From Purshia tridentata (taxonomy: Eukaryota; Streptophyta; Magnoliopsida; Rosales; Rosaceae): a stretch of 43,805 bases of DNA. A program made the position numbers and the translations under genes. The stretch covers positions 1 to 43,805 of the forward strand of contig QANT01003320.1 in assembly GCA_003254885.1 (NCBI GenBank), in the 5' to 3' direction. Positions 18,993 through 31,163 of this stretch are shown here, piece after piece. Numbering within the stretch: position 1 is the stretch's first letter; every line of letters starts with the position of its first letter. The notes beneath the pieces were generated by a model that saw nothing but the letters and a program-made list of their open reading frames with translations, ran no database searches and was not told the origin of the DNA.

Positions 18993-21900
18993 CTAGCACT
19001 GAGGGGCTCCAGAAAGTATGGGACCCCTCATTACTACTGACCCATGCCTTCCCAACGCGGGAATGCTAAGGGACCGGCGTTTTCTAATTTTCACATTGCC
19101 AGAACAAGGTATTCTCATCTCATTCTTCTCTGTAAACAGAGAAGAGTATGAGCACAATGGTTCAGAAATTGACTCGCTTCTAGTTCTAAGGAAGAGGTCC
19201 AGGTTCTGTCGATACTTATCCCCTTCTTTATTGGCTGAGCGATACTCCAAAACAGGGAAAATCTTATGCTTGTTCCCTGCATTGTCATCCTCTGACCAGT
19301 AACCATTCTCCTGCACGTCCTGCATAGCCAGGTCATCGTACTCTTCATCTGATTTTGTGGACTCCTCATCAACTGACCCTATCTGCACAATAGTGTTAAG
19401 TTAAAGCAAACATTTATATGATGCAAAAGTAAAATTGAGACTCTCATTTGATCTAATCTGGGGATTATAACTGAATAAATTTCCAAATTTTCCCAGATTT
19501 ATTAGCCTGCGTCAGGCCAATTATCCACGCATTTAGGATCAGCAGTTCAGGATCCAGTTTATACTATATTTTAACATATCTGTCATTCCTTGCAAACAAA
19601 TTAAATATACGATATTTATGATATAACTATATATACATGTGTGTGTTTAAAGGTGAATAGGCCCTTCCATTGAGGGATCCTTTAAATAAGCTTATTTAAG
19701 GAATCTCTTATGAGATCCAGTCCACATTGTATTTTGATGATTGAAACCGTCTATTATTTTTCTCTCCATTGAAGGATCGTCCTTGCAAAAAATTAGGTTA
19801 ATAGAAAACCATTTGACTGTTAATTATATGGTGACCATTTCAAGTGTTTATTGATAGTATTTTGTTTATCTATTTATTTAATCAAAGTTTGATAGCTTAA
19901 AGGTTTTCAATTTGTCTATTTTTTGCAAGGATAATATTTGAATATAGACATAGAAAATAGATAGTTTGGATCATTAAAATACTATAGGGTGGGCTCCATG
20001 AGGAATCCTTTAAATAAAATTATTTAAGGATCCCTAAATGGAAGGGTGCTGTACAGGTGGATATATAATTATAGAACAAAATATTGCCAATGATCTTAAC
20101 ATATTTCTGGGGCAAGGAAAGAGATCAGATGTAAAGAGCTGCTAAAGTTTCAGGTTATGGTCTTAATCTATTCGACTTCCAATGTAATCCACTAAATCTC
20201 AAACAAACCAGTTCATACCTCTTCATAGGCCTGTTTGTCACCATCATCACTTAATTCCTCATCACTGCCTACATCAGCTGATTCATCAACCTCTTCATCA
20301 CTGCCATGCACTGAATTTTCCTCCTTCAGCTGAATGGAAAGAAAACAATAAGAAATCCAAGAGCAGTAAACTGAAAAGATATAGCAAATCTTATCAACTG
20401 TTCATTTAGATAATATGTTTCACAATATTCTCAACCGAAAACTTACAAATGAAACTGATATATATGAGAATTTCCTCTAGAGCAATTAAATTGGTGTTCT
20501 AAAATACCTCCTTGGAAGGGCCCTCAGACATCCGTGGTGAGCTGCAGCAAGAAGGATGCCTACTTCCAGCCTCACTTCCATCAGCTCTCGACTCATCAAC
20601 ACTTCCAGCACAACTCGGGCCACCATCATTGGGCCAAGCGCTGATCCCATAGGGACCAAACTGAAGATTAACTTGCTCAGCCCTGCCAATCTCCAACTCA
20701 GCCCCATGGCACAATATAGGCTTCCCATTACTATCAACTGAATCAACAGGCCAAGCCTTTGCCACAGATCCATCAGTATTTACAAGAGCCATCAAATGTC
20801 TAGAAGAACCTTTCCTCTGTATCAGCTGAAACATCCCCTTAGAACTCAAAGAATTAGCTTCACACTGGTGTCTGTACTCCTCATCCACTACAGTAACTGT
20901 GTTTCTTGTGGGATCATAAAGTTGTTCCCCTGCCTCACGCCTACGAAGGCAGCTGAAGACTGTTGCATGGATGGCTGCGACACTCTTGTCAACATTAGTA
21001 TTGTTAATTTTGGGGACAAGATGCTTGTCAGCTCTCTGACAAAGATATTCCTGGATTGTTCTGATGTTTCGGATATACTTCACATATTTGTTCTTTGCAG
21101 GGTCCAGTGTCATATACTTTGCGCGCACAGCAAATCGTTCCAAGTGCTTGTCCTCATTTGTGATGTATATCATGAATGGTATGATAGAAGGATGTTTCTT
21201 CATAAGTCCCATCTGGGTTATAAAAAATTATTGAGAGAGGGAGAGAGAACTAAGTATAAAAGAACAATAAGAGAGCGTATTTAAACAAGGAGACAACTAA
21301 TGGAAAGATAATGACAGATACATACCACAAAATTGAGGCTTAAGTGAACACCTTCTACAACAACTGATTCTTTTCGTTCCTCCCATGCAGTGATAAGCCG
21401 ATCAAGACTGTCAATGACCATCTCACTCTGTGCCTTAAATCCTTCAATGGCCATCTGCTTTGGACTGATCAATTCAGCAGTAGGTGGACCACCCTCTGAC
21501 ATCCGGGTATCAGATCTCCCAAACGCTGAGCCATCAGGCATTCCATCTTTTGGAAGTGAACTTACTGCCAGTTTTTTGGCTTTCTTTTTGGCTTTTGCTT
21601 CTGCAACTGCCACTGGATCCAAAAACTCCCCAGCATGGTAGGTTGAAGCCCACAGCAGAGGGTTTTGCTTCTCGTCTACAAAACTCCTCATCATGTGCCG
21701 AATTGAGTCAGTAGATATCACAGTTGTGATTCCCAACCTACTACCCTGCAAGACTTAATGGATTACGCTCAGAATATGATGAAGATATATCATAGCAGCA
21801 CATAAACCATTGTTCTTATTAATTTTTACATCATATAACGGTTAGACTATTATACAAGAAAAATATAGTAAAAGCACATCTTCACATATATTTAACAACA

Positions 21901-23796
21901 AACAAAAGCTACCAAAAATAAAATCAAAGGGCAATCATGAAAATGAAAAACTGGTGAACTCAATTACCAGCAGTGAGGACAAAGTAGATTTCCCACAGCC
22001 ACTAGTGCCACACAACAGTACAGTTACAGATTCTTTCCTTTCTCGGATTCTGCAAGGAGAAAACATATGAAGATCAAAATTGGGAAAAGGGCAGAACGGA
22101 CAAGGAATGTTTAATGCAAAAAAAAAAAAAAACAAAGCCAATAAAAAAACATTGACAATTATTCCACAGCACAAGGTCACACAACAAGATTGCACATTTC
22201 CCTTTAGAATCCCAATATTTCCAATGATTTACATCTTCCTGTTCCAGCTGCGTTACTAAAACCCCATTATTTTCATCAATAATCAAGAACTCCACAAATC
22301 ATGCTCGACCTAAAAAAGGGAGAACATCTCATAGTTGACTAGTAAGCATAATCAAAAAAGTCCATTCTGCAACAGAAAATACCAACTAATTGCGAAGAAA
22401 ACATGTTTTTTTTTTTTGGCCGGGGCAGAGAAAACATGTCTAAACATAAGGAATCAATGACTAAACCAACTGTGACAATTGCATCTAAGGAGCTCTAGAA
22501 AATTCGAGACACTTGGTGTAGAGCTTTGCAAAAGGGAGAAACATGTCCAGCATGGAGACGCAGCAATGTTTGCTGCACATCTTAATTAACAAGTTATTAT
22601 GCCACTAGTATGATACTTGTAAATTTTCAGAAGAATAGTTTTATTATCAAAAATTTTCACTTGGACATAACAACACCGACTTTTTAAAAATATATATCAA
22701 ATCTTTTATGTAATATTATCAAAAATTTTCACTTGGACATAACAACACTGACTTTTTAAAAATATATATCAAATCTTTTATGTATAAAACTTGTCTGCAC
22801 AGGCTAATGAGAAAAGAGGAGCAGAATACTAATGATAGGTGCCAGGAAAAATAAGTATGAGTCACGATTCTCTCAGCCTCCAAGTGAACAAGTGACCCCC
22901 ATTGTCAGGTAACAAAAGACTCAAAAAACAAGGCCTTCAGATTTCTTCTTGAGAAGACATCCTTCCGCTTCCAGCCCAGCATTAAAGTCAGTAGTAGTTA
23001 AATTTGTAATTAAATTTTTCCCTTGGACATTCTGTGGGGCTCCCCAAAAAAGTTACAAGCTTCAAAATATCAGATTCCTTTATAGAGAAGTAATTTCCTG
23101 GAATGGGCATAATGTTTAAGAGAATGCTAGATGAAAAGGTTCAGAGATAACACTAAAAGACAAGTTGTTAAAACAACAAAAAGTTGTCTAAAGGAACAAG
23201 TACTAGTATAGTGAGCCCAACCTAATCAAAAACTAGCGAGGTAATCATCAAAGAATTTTAAGGAGGGGGGGAAGGAATATCTATGGCACGTATAGCCACC
23301 AAGGTAACTTAAACGTCTAACCATCTCTTCATGATATATAACAAAATGTTTAATAAGAAAATGAAAGTCAGGCCTGCCTGTCTTCATTTTTTTCCCCCAA
23401 GTCTAGCCTATTAACGTCAATATACACTACATTGGAGCTTTTACAGGAAAAACACACCCCAATAACAATCCACAACAAGAGGTAATGGCAGGCACTCAAC
23501 AATGTACAACATATACACAGAAACAGTTTCAAAGATGCCACTGATACATTACAAGTTCCAAAAGAAATCTAACAAGTCTTACACTAATAGTAATATGGTA
23601 CTCTCCACACTATTACAGATTTTAGAAATAGCATTTCCATAATTTATTCAAATGCATAATGATGACACAACATGTAAAATAGATAGTGAGGATGTAACCA
23701 CACACTGAGAGAGAGAGAGAGAGAGACAGAGAGACAGAGAGAGACAGAGACAGAGAGAGACAGAGATACTTGGAATTTGAAATGTAACCACACACT

Positions 23797-23830
<34 letters not shown>

Positions 23831-25948
23831 GACAGAGATACTTGGAATTTGACACTAGCTATCTGAAATTACGACTCATGATTTCCAGGAAAAGGAATAT
23901 CATTTCATTCACAGATTCCACTTTTCAAAAAGAAATATATATATATATATATATAATTATGTATTTCCAATAAAGATACAAGACTCCTTTATACCTGCAT
24001 GCCAAGACTAAGTCTGCCCTCTGGTTGGGACCGACATACTTGTACTGAGCCAGAGCATCACACACAACACCTAAGAAGGTTTCTCTTCTGACAACAACAC
24101 TCGTGCGTATTTTGTACAATTCAAATGGTAAACTCTTACTTCTATCATCTTTCTCTGAAACCAAATGCTTGCAAGCCTCATCTTTACTAGGTGTAACATC
24201 TTCCAATCCATCTGGAAGAAAGGCGTTACATGAACTTACGTTTCTTATCAATTCAAAAACCCGTTGGCTAATCTGATCAGAGAAAAATGTCTGGCATTAG
24301 TGGTTAATTTTCCAAAGTAAAATACAACATGGGAATCAGTCAAGTATGAAGCAAACATGACAACTCACTAATTAACATAAACATAAACATTAGTTTAATA
24401 ATGAAAATATCATAGAAACATCATGACATAATAAATAAACCATGTGATAAGAACCAAACTAAAGCACCAAAGTTATTGTGCACCAGGAGGTGCAACCTGA
24501 CAATTGGAACAAACATCTGAACAGGGGATATTTAATTGACTGATCCAATCAGTTAATATTGCACCGTTGAAAAATGTCAAAACATTAGGCCTCAGAGCCC
24601 CGGCAAAAAAAAAAAAAAATTCATAAAGGCCCAAGATTAATGGAAAGTGAATAAACAGGATGTTTTAAAACAAACCCCCTCCCCCTTCCCCCCTTTTTCC
24701 CCAATTAAAAAAAAAGAAGTCCAACCCACATATCCAAGCTTTCAACAATATAGCATGTGTTATGACTGGGATAGCCACAGCTAGAAGGAACAAATGTTAA
24801 ACTCTGAAGAACAGGAAAGATTATATTTCAAACCTAAACGGAATACAATACAACTAAACACTCAAAACATTCCACAGCACAGAAAACACTCAAAACAGAT
24901 AGAGCAAAGTACTAGGGAGTTTTCACGCGAAACAAACCCTACTGTCTTTCACATTTGACAAGATATAGGTCATTTACATATGGGAAATAAAAGATCTTTA
25001 AACCCAGGCAATTAAAATACAAGTTAATGACATCTAGAGTCAACATTAATCTGTAAAACACCATTAGAACAATGTAACTCAACAAAGATTATTGCACAAA
25101 ATAGAGAGATGCATCAATTAGTGAAGTCAACCGTTGGAATTAACTGCCCAAAGAACCAAGAGTGAAGGAAAGACTGAAAAACAAAAGGAGGACAGGATGA
25201 GAGATAATCAAGTAAGATGGTTCAAGCACGACAAAACCAATGGCTCTACTGGCAGAATAAGTTTTAACAGGTCAAAATGAAGCGACACAAGAACAGCATA
25301 ATGGTCTTAACCCATATTTTCTTTGACGCAAAACTGGACTAATATGTGATAATGACTTAATGGACTATAATTTGACAAATAAGAACGACTTAAAGAGCGC
25401 CTACAGTAAAACAAGAATACAACCAAAAAATTAGTTCCAATAAGCCTCCGACCTCCGTTGACCAGACTTTAAATATAATTCTTTTACCTAAGCATTGCAG
25501 ACTTTGCCAAGTTAATTCAGAACATTTCAAGACCATGTTACGTGCAAACCCAGATCTACCCCAAAAACACCTCCCAAAGCTATACAATTATCACAGTAAT
25601 AAGTTCAAAAACATAAACATAGTAACATACTCTACCTCCTAAAATTCTAATTCTAATCTCCCTAAACAAAGTCACTAACCCAGAAAGTAATGACAAAAAT
25701 GAACTAAACCAACCGAAGTAAAATAATTGTAAATTACGTCAGACCAAAATAACACAAAGTTTCCACAGAAATCCGAAATTCGAAAACTTTTGTCTTTATA
25801 CCTTAAAGGCGTGTCGAGGTTTGCAGCCCATGAGTTGCAGAGAGCTCTGCAAAACAGGACGCGTATATCGGAAAGACTCTTTTCCTTTCTCTCTCTTATC
25901 CTCATCGTCCACCACCACTATGTACAAGACCTTCGCCGCCTCAGCCAT
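18993..25948 (-). CDS. LPA1-like P-loop NTPase / 2-phosphoglycerate kinase-like protein, seven exons
   Basis: Exons 25802-25948, 23995-24272, 21968-22049, 21326-21745, 20508-21212, 20219-20329 and 18993-19382 join in phase through GT-AG sites to give 710 residues, the size usual for plant LPA1 homologues. The N-terminus ([20 protein letters not shown], then [20 protein letters not shown]) is typical of that family. A P-loop GTSGCGKST lies at about residues 156-164, followed by [18 protein letters not shown] and [13 protein letters not shown], features shared with archaeal 2-phosphoglycerate kinases. The tail is acidic and serine-rich. The rice member (LPA1) affects seed phytate; the biochemical role is not settled. 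A pyrimidine tract plus TAG directly before the ATG suggests a 5'UTR intron (about 25949-26183). No defects were seen. Confidence 0.93.
19662..20046. mobile_element. Large-inverted-repeat MITE (copy D), intronic
   Basis: The left end CCCTTCCATTGAGGGATCC (19662-19680) matches the right end reversed, CCCTTCCATTTAGGGATCC (20028-20046), with one difference. Internal blocks (CCTTGCAAAAAATTAG; TTTTTGCAAGGATAATATTT; AGGGTGGGCTCCATGAGG) match copy B. It lies in the last intron of the LPA1-like gene and gives the clearest termini of the family. Confidence 0.85.
22643..22786. repeat. Tandem duplication, 72-bp unit
   Basis: The block beginning ATTATCAAAAATTTTCACTT at 22643 is repeated at 22715 with a single visible difference (ACACCGAC versus ACACTGAC). 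It lies in the intron between exons 2 and 3 of the LPA1-like gene. Confidence 0.9.
23694..23851. repeat. Minisatellite: duplicated GA/CAGA tract with flanks
   Basis: TGTAACCACACACTGAGAGA starts at 23694 and again at 23782; each copy ends with GACAGAGATACTTGGAATTT after a GA/CAGAGA tract of different length. It is intronic in the LPA1-like gene. Confidence 0.9.
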
Positions 25949-28900
25949 CTATGCAAGAACACAAAAAGCACAGAAAAAACACAGAAATCTTTTAAATCAC
26001 CAAAACCGGAAGCAAAATGCTTAACGAAAAACTTGCAAGGAAAAGAAAAACGAAGAGTCCGTGACGATGACATGTTAAAGCACGTGGATAACATGAAAGA
26101 GAGAGAAAATTGAGAAACAAAGAGAATTGGGGGCAATGCGGTTGTGAGAGCGCAGGACCAATGCGAGAGAGAGAGAGAACGGACCTGGAAATCGGCGATT
26201 GAGAGAGCGAAGACGAAGAGCGAACCAGTTGGATGGAGGCTTCTTCTTCTTGTTGTTGTTCGTCTTGTTCAGTGTGTAAGATAGAAAGAGATGGCAAGGC
26301 GAAGAAGCAAGGCTTTAGGATCCTCCATTTTCTTTAAGAAGCGTGATCTCGGCGTTTTACTCTGTCACCGCTCACCACCTGGCCCGCCACGCATCGCACA
26401 CAGCGACCCTCCACGAGTCTCTCTCTCACTCACTCTCTCGCTCTAAAATTAATTTATGCAACTCCGTTAATTGACAGTTTTGGGCTTGATTTGGTGCTGG
26501 AATTGCAACTCCTCCGTCTGGAGATTTATAGGGGTAAGTGTGGGCCCGGGAGCGGAGGTCAAGGACTGGTAAGAGTGGTAATTTGGAGGGAAATATAGGG
26601 TGAAAGCAGAGACGGGGGTTAATATTAAGATGGAGGGCATGGTCCACTTAAAGACAGGGACTTGAGAATTGAGACCAATTAAATTTAGGCTTCTCATTAA
26701 TCGATTTTATGATCGTGCGCTAGAAAACGACACTTACCATAGGTCCATAACAGGCGTTTAATGGATTTAGGAATTTCGGGAAATGGAATTTAGTTACTAA
26801 ATTACTAATCGAGAATGCTATCAAAAAAAATCAATTTGTCGGCAATTTTTTTAGGTCTGTAACTTTAAGCTGCAAATGTCAATATTTTTTTTCTTTTAAC
26901 TATTAGTGTCTTATTGTTTTGTTGAAAAGTTATTATCATTTGGTATTTAATTTTAATTTTTTATTTATATATGTTGATTTTAGTATCAAATTTCAATATT
27001 TTTCATTTTAACCATCAAAAATTTATATCATTTCACTTTAGATATCAATTTTGAAAAACTTCACGGTGGCTAGTTTCATCGAATGCTTGGCTAAGTAATT
27101 TGCTTTTGCTCACAAACTCAACTGTGACTATATATAACACACAATTTTTAACTAAGTCACACTTAGAACTTAGTTCATTATTATTATTATTATTATTTTC
27201 AATGTTTGTATTATGGTTTAAGCTTTAATGTAGTATCTAGGCTATTAGACTTCATCCCCCAAGTCTAAATCAAAAGTCATAAACCTTTATAAACTCTGAA
27301 TTTTTATTAACTTCATACGGTTACAACTAATATATTAAACAAAAAAAAAGACCATCAAGTGTGCTCGATACTTTTCCTAAGCGATCGACGACAAAAATTC
27401 ATGTTTCATACAAATTTGTGACATAATGCAAAATGTTTGCTCCAAATTAGTACCTAAACTAAAAGAATATTAGCGTCTTGCACTATTTTGCTAAAAAAAT
27501 TATTATCATTTGGTATTTAATTTTAATTTTAATTTTTCATCCAATTATTGGCCTCGTAGTATGTCTCCTCATATAAAGTAGAGACGTTCCACAGTTAAAT
27601 CTCCCTCCACTAAATGAAAAAAATTGAGGTTTTTCTTTTGTTTTTTTCTTTCTGTTTTTAATATTTCAGTTTTCGATTTCACATTAGTTTTTTTTTACTA
27701 CTAGACAGTTCTTTCCTTCGTTAAAGAGGTAGAGGAGATGCTATAGAAAAAATTATAAGAAAGAGGTAGACAATAAAATATCAAAGAAGGTAACAAGAGA
27801 GATAATAAAAGAAAAAAAAAAATTGCGAGTGCTTGTAGTTCTAGTGATTAAAGACTTGAAGTTTCAAGTTTAAATCTATATATCATTCCTTGTTTGCTAA
27901 TGAGGTTTAAAAACAGCATTTGATATGTCTCATCTTCAAACCAACGTATTGTAGGAGGAATTTCAATGTTTCCACTTGGCCAAACCTCAATATATCTAAT
28001 TCTTTTTACTGGATACCTTGCCAGGAAGTGGATACAAATTCTTGTAGAAGCCGGTTTGTAATAGCATGTTGCATCTTCAAATAAATATATGCTAGATCTT
28101 GTTATGCAAAATGCAACAAATATATTGATACCATAAGGAATTGACAATAAAAGAGTAGCCTAAATCCTTATAAGCCATTACCAATAATTGCTCTGATAGT
28201 ATGAAGGCATTGGCAATCAAAGTAATAGTCCAAACTCTTATAAGCCACTATACAAAATTATTATTTTTCAATATGAAATAACACTCCACATTCTCACAAT
28301 TACTTCTTATTCCTATAAGATTTTCTACAATAATGAGGATGTGGAATGAGGAAGAATCGGAAATATTGGTACCTGTTTTTCTTTTTCGTATCAAAAGAAA
28401 AATAAATAAAGCAACTTTTTTTTCTATATCTTTATTTAAAAGTAAAAAACAAAAAACAAATTAGATATGAATCGGTGCTGACCTTAACATCACTTTTAAT
28501 TAAGACAAAAATGAGTGCTGAAATAAATAAGTCACCGAAAGCAATGAAATTGTCAAAACTCTAGAGGCACCCAATTTTCTATCATTCCTCCAAATAATAA
28601 ATATATGTATTAAGTTGACTGTAACTATATAGCATTCTTGGTGAAGACTGAAGACCATTTCAAAGTCCCAAAAAATTTGAAGCAAGAAATCCATTAGAGG
28701 ACCCCATAAAGGTGCCAAACTACCCACCTAGTCTAAGCACCAAGGTTTTGACAACAAAACACGTAAACGCCGCGGTCTATAAAAAACAAAGCTAAAATAA
28801 TATCCTTAAATCTTAATTAATAAGGAAGCGAAGCAGAGGAGAAGGACTGAAATATTAGTTTTAGACTTTCATGGGACTGCAAACAGAGAGAGAAAATTCG

Positions 28901-29270
28901 ACGGTTTTGGGCCTTTTGGCACGCCTTTCAAGATGAAGCTTATACTCAAAACTTTGGCGGTTGCATGTTGGAATTCATAAGCTTCAGCGCCTTCTGCGGC
29001 CCTTGTTGGCACGTAGTTGTGTGTACTATACTACTATGGACATAGACCAAAACGCTTAATAGATTTATAACATTTTTGCCTCACTTGATAAGGTAAAAAT
29101 CAAGAAAATTAAAGATGAGAATATGAATTTAATGGACAAAAACTAGTTTCATGGCTCAATTGACCCCTCAATCCTAAAAAAATTATATGTGCATCCCCCT
29201 ATTGCGTATAAGCGTTTTACATTATAAATTGAATCAGTATCTTTGGATGATATTTTAAACATTAAATTAT

Positions 29271-29650
29271 TAGTTACGTTTTTCTTAAAATGTTTTAAGT
29301 TTCAATGACCAAACAAAAATTATGTTTGTTTCTTTTATATTATTTTTTTATGTGTTTGAATGAGAAAATTAAACTCAGTTTTTAAAGAAAAGTTAGGAAT
29401 AGAGAATGAGAATTATTAATTTCATATGAAATCTGGACTTTAAATTTCATCTTAAACATTTAGTTACGTTTTTCTTAAAATGTTTTAAGTTTCAATGAGC
29501 AAACAAAAATTATGTTTGTTTCTTTTATATTATTTTTTTATGTGTTTGAATGAGAAAATTAAACTCAGTTTTTACAGAAAAGTTAGGAATAGAGAATGAG
29601 AATTATTAATTTCATATGGAATCTGGACTTTAAATTTCATCTTAAACATG
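29271..29650. repeat. Near-perfect tandem duplication, 190-bp unit
   Basis: The unit starting TAGTTACGTTTTTCTTAAAA at 29271 recurs at 29461. I count about three mismatches (GACC/GAGC, TTAAAG/TTACAG, ATGAAA/ATGGAA). No coding sequence is seen, and the low divergence means the duplication is recent. Confidence 0.92.
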
Positions 29651-30824
29651 TGTCATTTTTATTATGACGATAAAATTGGGTGGTGATTTTCACTCTTATT
29701 TTATACATTTGCATTTTTATGCCACAAAATATGCTATATATTTGCCTCAAATTTTTATTCCAATGTCATTTCTCAACTTAATGAAAAGAAAAAGATAAAA
29801 ATAAATAAAAAATTTGTCAAATAACTTGATGTCACGTAATTTAAAAAAAAAAATTGGGATAATAAGAATGAAAAAAGTCACACCTCCTCCCCAACAACCG
29901 CTATCACCACTGTCCCATAACTATCATCACCACCCCCACCTCCCTTTCTATTACCATCACTATTCACTATCATTGCTAGCACAAAATTGTAATTAAATTC
30001 CGACATGGTGTTGAAATTCCATCAAAACTTCATAAATTGGTTTAATAAGGAAATTTTAGAAATTTTAAAAGTGGAAATTTTAGAAATTTTAAAAGTCTTT
30101 TAAGTTTTAAGTTCTGTCATTTTGAAATTTTATGATATTTCAAGTTTCTTCATCTAAATGTAAGTTTCTCACATTTTTATGTGAGAGGAAAAAATTTTGT
30201 TCGTAACTGTAATTCTACCACATAGTGTTACTAATCTACATATTATACTCATGGTTACGTGGACAACATAATTGTACTTATAGGATATAGTATTAATAGA
30301 TATTATGTATTATAATGTAGGTAAAATCGTAATATCCTACGGTAGTGTTACAATTACTCTAAAAATAAAACACGATATTCTTTTAATGTTCTTTCCCCTA
30401 AATTTAAAAAAATTATAATTTATATTGATATCAATATTTCTCTATTTCCAAACTTTCGAGAAAATAGTGCAACATCTTATTTCTTGACCCTTCTCAAAAT
30501 TGTATTTTTATTGCTTAATCTTATATACATATGCAAAGAAAATAATTAAAGAAAATGAATATGGAAAAAGAAATGTGTGACTAAAACTATAGGGAAAAAA
30601 GAAAACGTGCCAAAGTCTATTAGAGGCTGGAAAATAAAGCAGTGGAGAGCGGTGCGGCTTCTTGCGAACTTTATTACCAATATGCTGCATTTTATGTATC
30701 ACGACTCTCACACACAATTACACAAACACATGACCTCATGCATTACGGATCCATTAAGATAAAAATAGTAATGTAGCAAATGATGTGTCATAGAAGGTTT
30801 TTTTGATTTTTTTTTGTGTCATAG

Positions 30825-31163
30825 TATTGAGAGAAAGATCGAAAATGTGAAGTCTGGATAGTTGCTTCTTAGGATTTAAATTACTCTTCCTATTGTCAAT
30901 TGGTTTTGGAATGCATGTTTTAAGATTCCTTCATGATATCAAACAAGATATTCACGTGTTGGGCCCGATGACCACACTTGCTCTCAAATCGCCCAATATC
31001 AATTGTCCACACGTTAGACTTGAGTGACGTCATACATGTGAGGCGTGTTGAGATGAGAAAGATCTTACATAAAAAATGTGAGATCTTGTATAGTGACCTA
31101 TAAGAGTTTAAGCTACTACTCCTATTGCCAATTTATTTTAAAATTGATGCTTAGCTTCCTTCA
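30825..31163 (+). mobile_element. TRIM (terminal-repeat retrotransposon in miniature)
   Basis: Two related LTR-like segments, 30825-30933 and 31046-31163, share TTGAGA.GAGAAAGATC, a GAT..TTAAA/GAGTTTAAG block, ACT.CTCCTATTG.CAATT and the end TTCCTTCA. The first is followed directly by TGATATCAAAC (30934-30944), a diverged primer-binding site. The second starts TGTTGAG after a purine-containing GTGAGGCG. The internal part (about 100 bp) has no coding capacity. The size and structure fit a TRIM. Confidence 0.7.

Noticed and set aside
27848..28147. 99-codon minus-strand frame as a protein gene
   Set aside because: No family recognised and no splice or promoter context; it lies in repeat-like intergenic DNA. 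Left unannotated.
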